Below, one piece after another: positions 50,701 to 62,500 of a DNA stretch of 64,000 nucleotides (the first letter of the stretch is position 1; each line of letters begins with the position of its first letter). This stretch comes from Lottia gigantea. Its lineage: Eukaryota; Mollusca; Gastropoda; Lottiidae. The DNA lies in assembly GCF_000327385.1 (NCBI RefSeq), contig NW_008710427.1:124001-188000 (forward strand). Reading direction: 5' to 3'. Below the pieces are notes generated by a model. The model did not search any database. It saw only the letters and a program-made list of their open reading frames with translations, and was not told where the DNA came from. The position numbers and the translations under genes were made by a program.

Positions 50701-53700
50701 CTACATGAGATTATAAGAAAAAATATTTAACAGATACCTTGGATGCGTTCCTATTGGAATAATTAACACAGGCATTATGACTCTGATTTAACCATTGCCA
50801 GAATATAACACTAGTTATTGATGGATTCGGAAGTAATAAACCAACAACCTATATAAATTATCATATTATTATCTACAGTCATCATTAAAACACCAATTGT
50901 AAAGAGGTTTTCTAGCCTAGGTTTTTGTATATCAGGAGGGCAACTAATAGCACTGATATTCGATTGCAATTCCACTAAAACTGGGAGTTTTATGACATGC
51001 TTATCTAACAATAGCAGCTTTTGCGATGGCGACGTCATAAAGTGCTATTAAAGTGCATAGTTTAACTTTAAGTGGAATTGCAGAAACTACAGATGTCTGA
51101 TTGAAAATTGGAATGATGCAAATTGATGCTATACAACCTCTTCACAATCCCTTTAATGTACATAAAACTAAATCCACTTGAGACATAACTTGTTTTTATT
51201 TTCATATAGCTGACACACACATCCCCTTTAACCAATTTCTATAGCAAATGATATATATTTAAATATATGAGTTAATTACGAAAGTTTGACTCAAAATTAA
51301 ATATAAGTTGAAAGGTTTAAAACATTGCTAAAAAAAATTATATATACCATAGGAGATCCGAAAGGAACATAACCTACAAAATATAAATCTTTCCTGTATT
51401 ACTTTAGTCAGTAAACATTGATTCAGAATTATACAGCTGCAATCTCAATACATGTAACCTTTTTTACATGTATTTTATGTTTAGATAACTATTGTAAAGT
51501 AGATCCAGAGAATGTACATTACAAAACATTCTGTTTATAAGAACATCACAATTTCATCTTTCAAGTCAGCTCACACCGGAGTTCAATATTAAATGCAACA
51601 ATTACTTTATGAGTAATGCTCAAGGATATCAAATCTAGCCTTCAACCTACCTGACATTCTAAATGGCATCAATATTTTTTCACCAGTATCTGGATGTATG
51701 ATAGCCTGTAATATTAAGTATATTTTGTGCTTACTATATCTTATTTATTATATATAAACTATATTTTATTGATAATTTTAAGAGATTGGTGAACAGGCTT
51801 ACATCTATATAAAATCACCAGCTAACAGCAAAATGGCTGCATCAATTGGTTTAAAAGAAATCAACCTTTCAGAATGAACACAGAATTCACATTTCAACCT
51901 TGACCAATAAGCATAGATATTCATCAGTTGACATGCCTGATATCACAACTATATAACAATTGCAATTATTAATTGTAGTTATATGAATAATTACTTAGTT
52001 TTATGAATAATTACTTAGTTTTATGAATAATTACTTAGTTTTATGGTTTTTTGACAAAAGGTAGGTCCACTTATGAATTTTTTATTCTTATTTTCTCTTA
52101 TTTGATAAGATTGAGACTTTGAATGTTATGTTCATTCTAATAGGTTAATTGACTTTTCTTTAACATATTGGTGAAAATGGAAATAATTGGAGGGTAGGAT
52201 ATGGGACATACATTAATCTTTTCAAGCATACAAAAAAAACACTTGAGAAAAATGAAGTTTGAATTTATAAACCATATTATTGAAATGAGGGTACATGACA
52301 TCTCTCGACCCACCTGTTTAATTTTCTGAGCCTTCCATAAATCTTCATCTCTTGTACCAGGGGGTAGCTGACCTTTTTTATAATCATTTAATAATTGACA
52401 TGATTCTTTTAACTTTTTCTAGAAAATAAACTTTACAGTGGAATTGGCTGATTCTTTAGGCTTAAAATGCAAATACAAAGACTGTGTGGTACAGAACAAA
52501 TGTGGTGATGAAATTACTTAATAGATATTGTCTGTGTCATTAACTATGTAAAGTACAAGATTCTACACATCAACAATTTTCATTTGATTATACTGGGTGA
52601 ATTGACTTCAAATATTATATACAGATTCCAGTGTGAATTTCAGAGCTTTTTTGCTGTAGCACATTGGGCTTTTACTTCAAATTACTGTTCTTTTTTCAAC
52701 CTTGCCTTCCAAACTGTGTAATTTGCTAATTAAGGCATATTAGCCTATGCTAGGATTGTACCTTTGATCTCCCAATTAGTGAAAACTCATTAAGCAATTA
52801 TAGTTCCAAATGATTTGACTCCAGAATCTTTTAGCAGTTCAGATAAAACTATAACTTACCTCTGAAGTAAGTAAAGTTGAGGGATCTATTATATCTAAAA
52901 AATGTCTCAATCTACCACTAAAGGTACTCTAAAAAAGACAAATAACTAGTCTCAAACATCTATGAATACAAACATAAATACTAGAAAACAATTTGAAACT
53001 AATTTCAATCGATATAAATAATGCTCATTAACTCAAATAGGTACACCAGGAGCACTGATCAATTAACAAATGCGATTAGTCATGATGTTGCTAATAGCTG
53101 CATTTGCTGTAAACTGAATCATCCCATGTAGTGATTTCATGTGGAAACTTGGTTCAAAATCGAATGGGAGAATCCAGAATATGACTCTTCTCTGGTCAAC
53201 CTGAAGTATTGCTGGAATTTCTCCCCATACTATTGTAACTCTTTACCAGATTAGGATACGCTCCTTGTTGCAGCATCTTCATGAGTATGTCATGAACCAT
53301 CCTGTGGTGTTTTCTTTGCATATTACGCTTTGAGTAACAGATCATGTTGCTCCCTTTCCAACTAAAAAGACAACTGCAATTTGGATTGATTCACCATATT
53401 CTTAGCTTGAAAACCTTTAGCAAAGAAGACTGAAGACTATATGGACTCTTAGCTTTATCCTTTATCTTATAGTTTGTATACTTTGTTATCCTTCAAAAGA
53501 AAACGTTGTTATACTTCAATAGAAAACTTTGTTATACTTCAATAGATACTTTGTTTTACTTCAATAGAAAACTTTGTTATACTTCAATAAAAACTTTGTT
53601 ATACTTCAATAAAAACTTTGTTATACTTCAGTAGAAAACTTTGTTATACTTCAATAAAAACTTTGTTATACTTCAATAGAACACTTTGTTATACTTCAAT

Positions 53701-54880
53701 AGAAAACTTTGTTATACTTCAATAAAAACTTTGTTATACTTCAATAGAAAACTTTTTTATACTTCCATAGATACTTTTGTTTTACTTCAATAGAAAACTT
53801 TGTTATACTTCAATAGAAAACTTTGTTATACTTCAATAAAAACTTTGTTAAACTTCAATAGATACTTTGTTATACTTCAATAGAAACTTTGTTATACTTC
53901 AATAGAAAACTTTGTTATACTTCAATAAAAACTTTGTTAAACTTCAATAGATACTTTGTTATACTTCAATAGAAACTTTGTTATACTTCAATAGAAAACT
54001 TTGTTAAACTTCAATAGATACTTTGTTAAACTTCAATAGATACTTTGTTATACTTCAATAGAAAACTTTGTTATACTTCAATAGAAAACTTACGCTTTGA
54101 GTAACAGATCATGTTGCTCCCTTTCCAACTAAAAAGACAACTGCAATTTGGATTGATTCACCATATTCTTAGCTTGAAAACCTTTAGCAAAGAAGACTGA
54201 AGACTATAATTATGGACTCTTAGCTTTATCCTTTATCTTATAGTTTGTATACTTTGTTATACTTCAATAGAAAACTTTGTTATACTTCAATAGATACTTT
54301 GTTACACTTTATTACTATTAGGATAATCTATGATGATATTGTGTCTGTGAGCTAAAAATACTATCTATTCACATTCACATTTTATTAGACATTGTATATA
54401 CTCATGTAGTCAGTCATATAAATTGTTCATTCTAATTGGTTAAAAGTTTATTATCAGGTACACCAAACAAGTATTAGTCATGACACAGTCTTTACCTGAA
54501 TATATATCTAGGCTACTTTTATTTTATATTTTTACAATTAAATATATTTTTAGATTTACAGTAAATGACAGAACATCTTTTCACACAAGAACAGAAAGTA
54601 TGCTGACATTGCTCCTGCTAAAAAAAAAAGAAAAATTCAGTAAACAGTTGCCAAAAACTGTCCCCAGCTTTTCAATTACCTCAATGCACGGTTTTACACA
54701 GGGACAACTAAAGGAAGGCACTCCAAAGATAACCCTCACAATTCAATCTTAAGCTTGAAATTCAAGGCTTTAATCAACAGCTGATACTATTATACTGAAC
54801 TGAGTATATAATTTATTTACCTGATCAAACCTTGGTTTATTCAACCTAAACGCCGGCCAATCTGCATGTCCTTCTGCCAT
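44638..54880 (-). CDS. SFXN5: Sideroflexin-5 (mitochondrial inner-membrane carrier), 12 coding exons
   Basis: The exons, in order, are 54821-54880, 52860-52928, 52314-52418, 51651-51705, 51348-51373, 50738-50848, 50420-50485, 50073-50163, 48236-48351, one of three exon 10 versions, 45111-45228 and 44638-44715. The total is 981 nt and 326 residues (the human protein is about 340), and all phases agree. Landmarks are [13 protein letters not shown] near the N-terminus, [20 protein letters not shown] at about 81-100, [15 protein letters not shown] at 121-135, [28 protein letters not shown] and the C-terminal [21 protein letters not shown] and CNVVLMR favour SFXN5 over SFXN1-4. Family knowledge: multi-pass carriers of the mitochondrial inner membrane; SFXN1 moves serine, and SFXN5 has been linked to citrate. 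The gene begins about 1.5 kb downstream of haspin on the same strand. Confidence 0.95.
45111..45228 (-). CDS. SFXN5: SFXN5 exon 11
   Basis: TTACATAG|GACAAA to TCTCAG|GTAAGT, 118 nt. It encodes [20 protein letters not shown] and then [19 protein letters not shown], the last membrane segment and the family LFPQ motif. Confidence 0.93.
45954..46039 (-). CDS. SFXN5: SFXN5 exon 10c (alternative, third of three)
   Basis: CATGTGTAG|GCATTG to GAAAG|GTTTGT, 86 nt. It encodes [20 protein letters not shown] and then PLVMGALE. It is the most divergent copy (Cys in ETACTR; VP instead of PP) and has the weakest donor, but the frame is fully open. Confidence 0.78.
47007..47092 (-). CDS. SFXN5: SFXN5 exon 10b (alternative, second of three)
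   Basis: TATTTAG|GCATTA to GAAAG|GTGAGT, 86 nt. It encodes [20 protein letters not shown] and then PIIMSYIE. It has the strongest donor of the three versions and the same length and phase. Confidence 0.88.
47175..47290 (+). repeat. Possible tRNA-derived SINE fragment
   Basis: TAGTTCAGAGGGTAGTG resembles a Pol III A box and GGCTTTGACCCCC a B box about 60 bp on. It lies in the SFXN5 intron between exons 10a and 10b. No tail or target duplication was found. Confidence 0.25.
47885..47970 (-). CDS. SFXN5: SFXN5 exon 10a (alternative, first of three)
   Basis: AATATTAG|GCTTTA to GAAAG|GTCAGT, 86 nt. It encodes [20 protein letters not shown] and then PIIMASLE. It starts in phase 0 and ends in phase 2, as do 10b and 10c. 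It corresponds to human SFXN5 ALLETALTRVVLPMP. Confidence 0.88.
48236..48351 (-). CDS. SFXN5: SFXN5 exon 9
   Basis: GTATTTCAG|CCAGTG to AAAAAG|GTATGT, 116 nt. It encodes [19 protein letters not shown] and then [12 protein letters not shown]...AAKK. Its acceptor and first roughly 30 nt are repeated in the adjacent 89-bp array, so the acceptor next to the full-length exon was chosen. Confidence 0.93.
48352..49870. repeat. 89-bp minisatellite derived from the SFXN5 exon 9 splice acceptor
   Basis: About 16 units lie in SFXN5 intron 8, immediately upstream of exon 9. Each unit has two similar halves (43 and 46 bp). On the gene strand both begin GTATTTCAG followed by CTAGT-type sequence, and the second half continues GCTAGTGTGTGTAATGTTGT, the same bases as the 5' end of exon 9. 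The intron-exon boundary was therefore duplicated, the pair dimerised, and the dimer amplified. The units are nearly identical, which points to recent or homogenised expansion. One unit near 48840 is truncated. The rightmost units are more diverged. Confidence 0.95.
50073..50163 (-). CDS. SFXN5: SFXN5 exon 8
   Basis: ATTTCAG|CTAGGT to GCTGTAG|GTATGT, 91 nt. It includes [20 protein letters not shown] and then AV, matching RFVPFPAV of the family. Confidence 0.93.
50420..50485 (-). CDS. SFXN5: SFXN5 exon 7
   Basis: TTTTATAG|CCCACA to ATTGCA|GTAAGT, 22 codons: [20 protein letters not shown] and then IA. This is a membrane-segment-like stretch. Confidence 0.92.
50738..50848 (-). CDS. SFXN5: SFXN5 exon 6
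   Basis: TATATAG|GTTGTT to TCCAAG|GTATCT, 37 codons. It includes [10 protein letters not shown] and [19 protein letters not shown], nearly the family consensus. Confidence 0.95.
50966..51112. repeat. Small fold-back repeat in SFXN5 intron 5
   Basis: GCAATTCCAC at 50966-50975 is inverted at 51072-51081 (GTGGAATTGC), with looser pairing between (TTTTATGACATGC against GCGACGTCATAAA). The adjacent CTGATTGAAAATTGGA also occurs at 27090-27105, so part of this is a dispersed family. Confidence 0.45.
51348..51373 (-). CDS. SFXN5: SFXN5 exon 5 (26-nt microexon)
   Basis: TTTGTAG|GTTATG to CCTATG|GTATAT. It encodes GYVPFGSPM together with the last base of exon 4. It is too short for open-frame detection and was placed by phase and by the SFXN5 family sequence GYxPFGxP. 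Confidence 0.88.
51651..51705 (-). CDS. SFXN5: SFXN5 exon 4
   Basis: ATTACAG|GCTATC to TCAG|GTAGGT, 55 nt ending in phase 1. It encodes [23 protein letters not shown] is a sideroflexin signature. Confidence 0.93.
51974..52045. repeat. Short tandem repeat, 20-bp unit
   Basis: TTATGAATAATTACTTAGTT recurs three to four times. It is followed by a partial copy of the fold-back family seen at 30.8-31.4 kb (GGTCCACTTATGAA ... TGTTCATTCTAA at 52061-52142). Confidence 0.75.
52314..52418 (-). CDS. SFXN5: SFXN5 exon 3
   Basis: TTTTCTAG|AAAAAG to AAACAG|GTGGGT, 35 codons. It includes [20 protein letters not shown], aligned with the DYRxGxxPPG...LWxAK segment of sideroflexins. Confidence 0.93.
52860..52928 (-). 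CDS. SFXN5: SFXN5 exon 2
   Basis: TTTTTTAG|AGTACC to TCAGAG|GTAAGT, 23 codons: [20 protein letters not shown] and then TSE. It matches the family STFxGRxxHF...DP segment. Confidence 0.92.
53323..54305. repeat. About 24-bp minisatellite flanked by a 165-bp direct duplication
   Basis: The array (about 53486-54090) has units of ACTTTGTTATACTTCAATAG plus AAA, or the variant GATACTTTGTT. A unique block beginning TTACGCTTTGAGTAACAG at 53323 recurs almost identically at 54090 (offset 767 bp), including CTTTATCTTATAGTTTGTAT and the start of a second short array. The block and array look tandemly duplicated as one segment. All of it lies in SFXN5 intron 1. Confidence 0.92.
54821..54880 (-). CDS. SFXN5: SFXN5 exon 1
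   Basis: Sixty nt from ATG ([20 protein letters not shown]) to the donor GATCAG|GTAAAT. Phase 0. PRFDQ is the conserved start of the sideroflexin fold. Confidence 0.9.
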
Positions 54881-56345
54881 TGTGTCTGTTCTTACTGTCA
54901 CTGCCCTTTTATCAATTTGTCGACAACAGAAGTACACCATTTATCAATGATTCCACATAATCATCAGTCCATAGTACAATAATGTACTTAACAGAGACTA
55001 GGTCATTAAAAATAGGTCAATGTGAATCAAGTCATGTGACATTGTTTGGACTCGAATTTTAGTCTCGTATAACAGGTCACATTGACAGAACTTCATAAAC
55101 ATCTTTATAAAAATTCTTTATTTAATAATAATGAATTCTTTATTTAGCTAACAGTTAGGCTTTGAGTTCTAAACTTTGGTTCATCAGTTAAAAATTAATA
55201 ATAAGTCTGTATCTTCATTTCACCATAAACCAATGAATAAAAAATCCTTTAAGACAGCAACACCATGGAATGTGGAAATATGGCTTACCCTTTTCCAACT
55301 GTAAAGGAGACCCCATTTGTAATAGGATGTAATATGTCCTGTAGTTGGTTAATCTTGAAATCCCAACAAATATATAACAATACCAGATAAATATGTTTAT
55401 TTACATTTTATAGGCACACAAAATACCCTGCTTACAGAAATGATGATTTATTTGTGTATTTTTTAATTACATGTATAAGAGCCAATATCAACAATATCTT
55501 ATTAATATTTTAAATTTGAAACAGTATAAAATAGTTTATACTGGAAATTAAAATTTTCATTCTGAAAGCAATATAATACAAAATAACAAGCACTGTTGAT
55601 ACAACAAAAGACCTGCACATTTAATCTAGGACTAGGACATAAAATAGTGTGGTAAAAATCTTTCATCCAAACTTTAAATCCATTCAATACAGATTTAAAT
55701 AACAGCAACATTTCTCATTAAGACAAATAAAAAATGATCTAAAACTGGATGGGTATCTATAAAAGATTTTCAACAATTTTGTTTTTGAAGCTCAATTTCA
55801 AGTATATAGCTCAAGTATAAACTGACTTCATAATGGAATGCAGACAATACATCTATTTTATCATTCTTTTTCATTCTGGATAACTATATTAATAGTTAGA
55901 ATGAGACTAGGCTGAAAAAATGGATGTCTATCAATGACAAGATAGCAAAATCCTTTCAAAGACTAGGTGGTGAATTTACAAGTACATGTATCACAATATA
56001 TATATGATAGACATCACACGTACTGGGCTCAACTATCAAATGATCTTGTCCCAGTTTGTAAAGCGTAATTTCAGTCATAACCAAATGAAAACTATCATTT
56101 CAATTATATAGTTGCATATTCATCCCTAATCTGCAATTAAAAACCTAGCATAAAAATACATCAGAGTGAATTCATGTTTGCCATGTCTCTTCTCGTTGGT
56201 GAACTATGTTTCAAACAATTGGCCAATAGTAGTCACCTCCTAAAATCTCCTAAACAATTCTTAAGCCTCACAATCATCAATACCCAATGTTATCTTTCAG
56301 GTATTTTTTGTATTGCTTTAATCAAAATTCTATTCGATCCAGAAA
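54881..56345. other. Intergenic region between haspin and SFXN5
   Basis: About 1.5 kb between the haspin stop and the SFXN5 start, which share a strand. It must hold the haspin 3' UTR and the SFXN5 promoter. No clear poly(A) hexamer lies close to the haspin stop (the first is near 55447), and no TATA box was assigned. Confidence 0.5.
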
Positions 56346-56553
56346 TCACGATGGGTTGAAGAATTCTGAATTAATAACTAAATCCTTTGCACTGCCATAG
56401 TCTAATAATTCTTTGAACAATTGTCGAATGTCTTTAAGTACTTCTCTGTCAACTCTTGTATTACTTTTAAATCGTTTCTTTTTCAATATACAGTCAGTCA
56501 GGTAATGGAGCCAGAAAATATTAGAATATGGTTTGAAATCATCCCACTTGTTC
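56346..56553 (-). CDS. HASPIN: Haspin last exon
   Basis: GTTTCAG|GAACAA to TGA at 56346-56348, 208 nt. It encodes NKWDDFKPYSNIFWLHYLTD and a C-terminal tail ending NSEFFNPS, matching the family PYSNVLWLHYLTD. Confidence 0.94.
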
Positions 56554-59500
56554 CTGAAACAGAAATGTTACAAATAATACTATACAGTAGAGTCCTGTTT
56601 AACCATTTGCTAATAATACAGACATGCCAATATCCACATGGGAATGGAATATTTATTATGTAATCTGATGATCTGGTTTTCTGCATCATTGGCATACGAA
56701 TATAACAAGAAGTAATATAACAAGGGTTAGATTAGGAGATGGAACAGATTGCTTTTGTGTATCAGCCTCAATTTGAAACTTGAATTAAATGGGGGAATGA
56801 AGTTATCTTTGTTTATTTTCCAATACTAATTTTGTCAGAAATTTCACACTTAACAACTGTGGCATAACACTTTTACCCTGCGCTTTGCAAGTCATCACAA
56901 GATAAGGGACACATGAAGCTTTAAACCATCATTTATCCGTGAACATACATAGAGTACAAATTTCCTGGCCAACTAACCCATTATGTTCTTTCATTAAACG
57001 GTAAATATCAAACTGATAATCTCCTTCTCCCTCAAATAGAGTTTTATCATCAGCCAGATTACAATGTATAATAACACCATCTATAATACAAATAGAGTTT
57101 TATCATCAGCCAGATTACAATGTATAATAACACCATCTATAATACAAATAGAGTTCTATCATCAGCCAGATTACAATGTATAATAACACCATATGTAATA
57201 CAAATAGAGTTTTATCATCAGCCAGATTACAATGTATAATAACACCATCTTTAATACAAATAGAGTTTTATCATCAGACAGATTACAATGTATAATAACA
57301 CCATCTGTAATACAAATAGAGTTTTATCATCAGCCAGATTACAATGTATAATAACACCATCTGTAATACAAATAGAGTTCTATCATCGGCCAGATTACAA
57401 TGTATAATAACACCATCTGTAATAAAAATAGAGTTTTATCATCAGCAAGATTACAAAGTATAACAACACCATCTGTAATACAAATAGAGTTTTATCATCA
57501 GACAGATTACAATGTATAATAACACCATCTGTAATACAAATAGAGTTTTATCATTAGCTTAATTACACTGTACAATTACACTATTTGTAATACAAATAGA
57601 GTTTTATCATTAGCTAGATTACACTGTACAATTACACTATTTGTAATACAAATAGAGTTTATAATTAGCTAGATTACAATTACACCATCTGTTTTACAGA
57701 TAGAGTTTTATCATCATAAGTCAACTGTTCATTCAAACATCATAGACTTCATTATTCTTAATCAGATTTAGGTGTATATTAATGAAATTCTTGAACTTGT
57801 ATGTGATAGAGAAATTACAAGAAATGTTGAAAAAGTCATTCTATGTAAGAGGAAAATTTGAAATACCTTTCTTTAATCTGGACATGGTAAAATCTATGAT
57901 AAATATGTGTACACCATTAGTTTCTATTGACACTTTGTGTCCATCTATAGTACAATCTACAGTTCTGTCTTCTGTAGCTTTCACTAATACATTGCCTATA
58001 TGTAAATCTCTATGTTCAAACTCGAACGCTTCTTCAGCAACTGCCAGAGCATAGGCTGTCTGTATCAACACACTTTTTGCTTGATTGGGATTATCAAACT
58101 GAAATGAACAGAAAATAAAAATATCAGTTCAGTTGTTTAATAGAAATAAAGAACTTGTTAATCTACAACCTAACATCGGCATGGCCCATAACCACTCTAG
58201 TAAGCTATGAATAAAAACACAAGTATTAAAGTCTGGAAGGTTACAAGTCAGCTGTCTCAAAATGATATTAATGAACTCATATAAAATGATGTACTTATTG
58301 ATTATTCAAAAAAATCAGTACCTGAAATGCACTTAAATCACATCCACCATCAGCAAATTCAAACACTATAAATAATTGATCATCTTTAAAAATACCTGAA
58401 AAATGTCACAAAATATAAAATAATAGGTAATGAGATGGGAATTTTACATCCTTGTGGAGTCAACAACAGATACCACCATGTGCAAAGAGAGAAATTTATG
58501 CTAGAAAAGTAGAGATGATATACACTATTCCTATTTCCAGCCTAGGGTACCTTTTTTCCAAGCTGGCCCCTCTGAATTTTTAATCTTGTGTTATAATTTT
58601 GATTTAGAATTATAAGTTAGGTGTTACCTGGTCTATCATTTTCAGATACTTTTCTTTCATCATAATCATCCCATTGTTTCAATAATTGTTTAGGATAGCA
58701 GCCTTTTACGCAAGCCACTCTGAAATATACAATCAATGGTCTGATCTGAATAGTAAAAGAGTAAAAATTTCTGACTGTGTGTCTGGGATATTTGACAATT
58801 TTGTTGGGAATTCTTATGTAACGCAGTGTTCAGTTATTCAAAAGGACAAGAATTAAAAACCGGACTCAATCATGTGATATTTGACTAATATCTAGCCTTA
58901 GGTTTTAAGTAAGTATAGCCTACCTATTAACTTGACAATAGTTATCAGTTCTATATACTTCATTATACCTCAGATCACTCAATTCTCTAATAAAATAATT
59001 CACATTGTTACTTCATACTATTAATATATTACTTTATCAAATGATTTTTGCCACATGTAATTGGCAAAAAATGAGAATTGGATTACAAAAATCCAACAAA
59101 TAACAAGAAAATATTCAAATTGAGATTTAATAATCATTAGAAATAGGGACTTGTTTTATTATAGATATTATATTGTGATTTATTCTCTGGATGTGTAACT
59201 CACTGTGAAATTAATACTTCTGGTAAAACTTCTTCAAATGTTTTCTGTTGTTCATCATTGACTTTAAAATCACCTTCAATTGGTATAATCTAAACATTTA
59301 TTATAATAATAACAAAACATAAGTTGACAGTGTTATTGTTCACAGGCTTAATCCAAATTGTAGTCAAAGCAACATTCCATTCCCTACAATCTGAATTAGC
59401 TGAGAGCTTAAAACAATTTGGTGTCTTCTGGTTTTCAAAATTAGACTAAATTCATATGGATAAAACTTGATTACCTACCTTAATGGCAACAGAATGTCCG

Positions 59501-62500
59501 TCTCTACTAGATCTAAATACTTCTCCATAAACACCTTCACCTATCTTGATACATTTATTTAACATTCTAGAACAAATTAAATGTTATCAGGATCCATTTG
59601 CATGATTGAAATTGTCTTGTAGAATGAAATATGGACTAGTTTTCTTATCTAAATAATTAATCTTCAAACATCAGTGATATTAAATAATAAAATATATTCT
59701 AACCAGACTTCTATATTAAAAACTGTCTGTTTCAGTCCAGCTATGTACAATGTCAATTAAAATTGCACAAAATGAGACATGTTTCTTTTCAAGTACATGC
59801 TATTCCTGTTTTGGTCATTTAGTACATATTACTCACATGACAATCTTTAGCAACACTCAAGGTATGAAACATTTAAAAATTGGCACTTACTTTAATGGAA
59901 TACACTCTAAAAATGATACTATCTTCTGTTTTTGGCACAAAGATAATATTTTAGATCTAGGTGAATATTGTCCAGATTTATTAGACTGTTTAGGTGTTAA
60001 CATTTCCTGTAAAATATAAATTGTTTTATAAATCACTCTCATTTTTTACTTTGACATTAATAATTTTTGTATTCAGATTAAAAGATAGCTTGCGAGGCAA
60101 GGTAACATATGCCCACTGGCAGCTGTCAGAAATGATAAAACAGTCTTTAGTGACTAAAGTGCGAATTTTCTCATATTGAAGAAATTTTATTAGTTTGAAT
60201 TCAATTACATATATATGCCAGTTATTTATGCTGAGTAATTCCACAAATCTTTTTAAAATCAATATCAATAACCCAAATACAATAAACAATCAAATCACAC
60301 AGCTCTAATCAAGGGCAATAACTCAAAAACCATTAATCGCAAATCGTCAAGTTAGAACTTGTCCGATATTTTATCAATTCTAATGATTATGCAAATTTCA
60401 TCAGAATCGGATGAAAACTGTAGCTTCAATCCTGCTCACGAACAATTTTTAACAAATTTCAAAGCGTTTTAACAGTCAAGGGCAATAACTCAAAAACCGT
60501 TTATCGAAAATGCGTCAAGTTAGAACTTGTTCGAGATCTTATCAATTCCAATGATCACACCAAGTTTCATAAGAATCGGTTGAAAACTGTAGCTTCAATC
60601 CAGCTCACGAACTATTTTTAACAAATTTCGACGAGTTTTAACAAAGTCAAGGGCAATAGCTCAAAAACCGTTCATCGCAAATGCTTCAAGTTAGAACTCG
60701 TCCGAGATCTTATGAATTCCAATGATCACAATAAGTTTCATCAGAATCGGAAGAAAACTGTAGCTTCAATCCTGCTCACGAACAATTTTTAACAAATTTC
60801 AAGGCGTTCTAAGTCAAGGGCAATATCCCAAAAACCGTTCATCCAAAATTCGAACTTGACCGAGATCTTATCAATCTTAAGCATCACACCAAGTTTGATA
60901 AAAATGAGATAAAAACTGTAGTCTCTATAGTGCTCAGAAGAACTGTGGACGGACCGACGGACAGGGGCGACGACAATATACGACCACATATTCATATGGG
61001 CGTATAAAAGTAAAGTAAAAAGTTTCAGTCAGAGTAAAATCTTTAGCATTTCTTTTGTCATTAGATGTGAGTTTCTGTACCATACACAAATAATCACATA
61101 TAAACTTACCACAAAAGATCTAGAAAAATTAGCTTGATTGCTAACTGGTGTAGAAAAAGGCTTTAAATTATTTTCATTAGTTTTTCTGCAGTGTTCGGGT
61201 CTACTATTATTTTGAGCTGTATGATATGATACATCAGATTCCACCAAACTGTGTTCTGATTCCATTTCATCTGATGTCTGGTAAGCATCAGCTTCTTGAT
61301 CGTCCAATCCTACAACTCGTAAGTTATGTTTTGTTACTGATATATTGTGATGGAAAAGTTGAGATGGAGAGACAACATTAATACTTTCTTCTGACCAATG
61401 ATCAATGTCATCTTCTTCTTCTTCCAATATAGCCAATTCTGTTAATGCATATCTTGTTGTTTCTAAATCTTCACAGAAGTCTTCTTCTTTTGCACCATAT
61501 TCCTCTTCTTCTTCTCCAACTTGATCTTCGTCATCTTCGTTTTCCTGGCTTTCAGAATCTTCCTCAAAGCTTTGATTTGATCCACTCTTTTCTTCTTCGT
61601 CTTCTTCGATAATACTGAACGTATGATGATCAGACACTTCATCTTCTTCTGTTTCATAATCTTCATTTTCCTGCTTTTCCGAAACATCTTCCTCATAGCT
61701 TCTGCTTCCACTGTCATTTGATCCATTATTTTCGTCTTCTTCTCCTTCTTCAATAATACTGAAAGAATGATCTTCTGTGTCATTATCATCACTTTCTTCT
61801 GTGACATCATCCATAGCCTCAGTGGAAAGGTCTGGGGAAGATGGCTGTTTAGTACTACTACTAGTGTTATCAAATAAACTAACAGATCTATTTTCCTGTA
61901 ACTTTTTTCGTTTTTTAGTTTTCTCTGCAATAAAACTATCTCTCAATAGAGTCAGTTCAACCAAACACTTTAATTTCTTTTGATCTGCAATAGTAATTCC
62001 ATTAGACTTTTTAACATTACCGGTGTCCTCTTTCCCAACTTTTAAAATTTTTGATGATTTTGAACAATTCGGAGAATCAAACAAGCTTCTTGTTCCATCA
62101 AAAATACTCCTGGTTCTATTAGATATAGGACTAGGACTTAATTGATTTCTAGTTCTTTTAGCAACACGAGAAGATAAGGTTTGAAAATTTGAATGGTTCT
62201 TAGATACATCTTTATGTTCAGATTTCGAGTCATGAGAGGAATTGAGTTGAACTTTTGAAGAGTCATTATCTAGAGATGGTGATCCTGATATACTGGATAA
62301 ATTTAACTTAGGTGTTGTAGAGTTAGCACTGATGTAAGATACAGGACTATCCTCTAATTCTTCAATCTGAGATATGTCACAGTTGTTTATTTTAGTAGTA
62401 GCTGCCCTACAAGGTGTACTTGTTTCTACATTCAACGCATCTGGTACTAAAAGATTATTTGCAGCTAAGATATTTCGCTTGGTGGATTTTTTGACTTTAT

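Noticed and set aside
61463-61930. 155-codon Lys-rich frame inside the haspin large exon
   Set aside because: Frame-shifted shadow of the acidic GAA/GAT-rich coding sequence.
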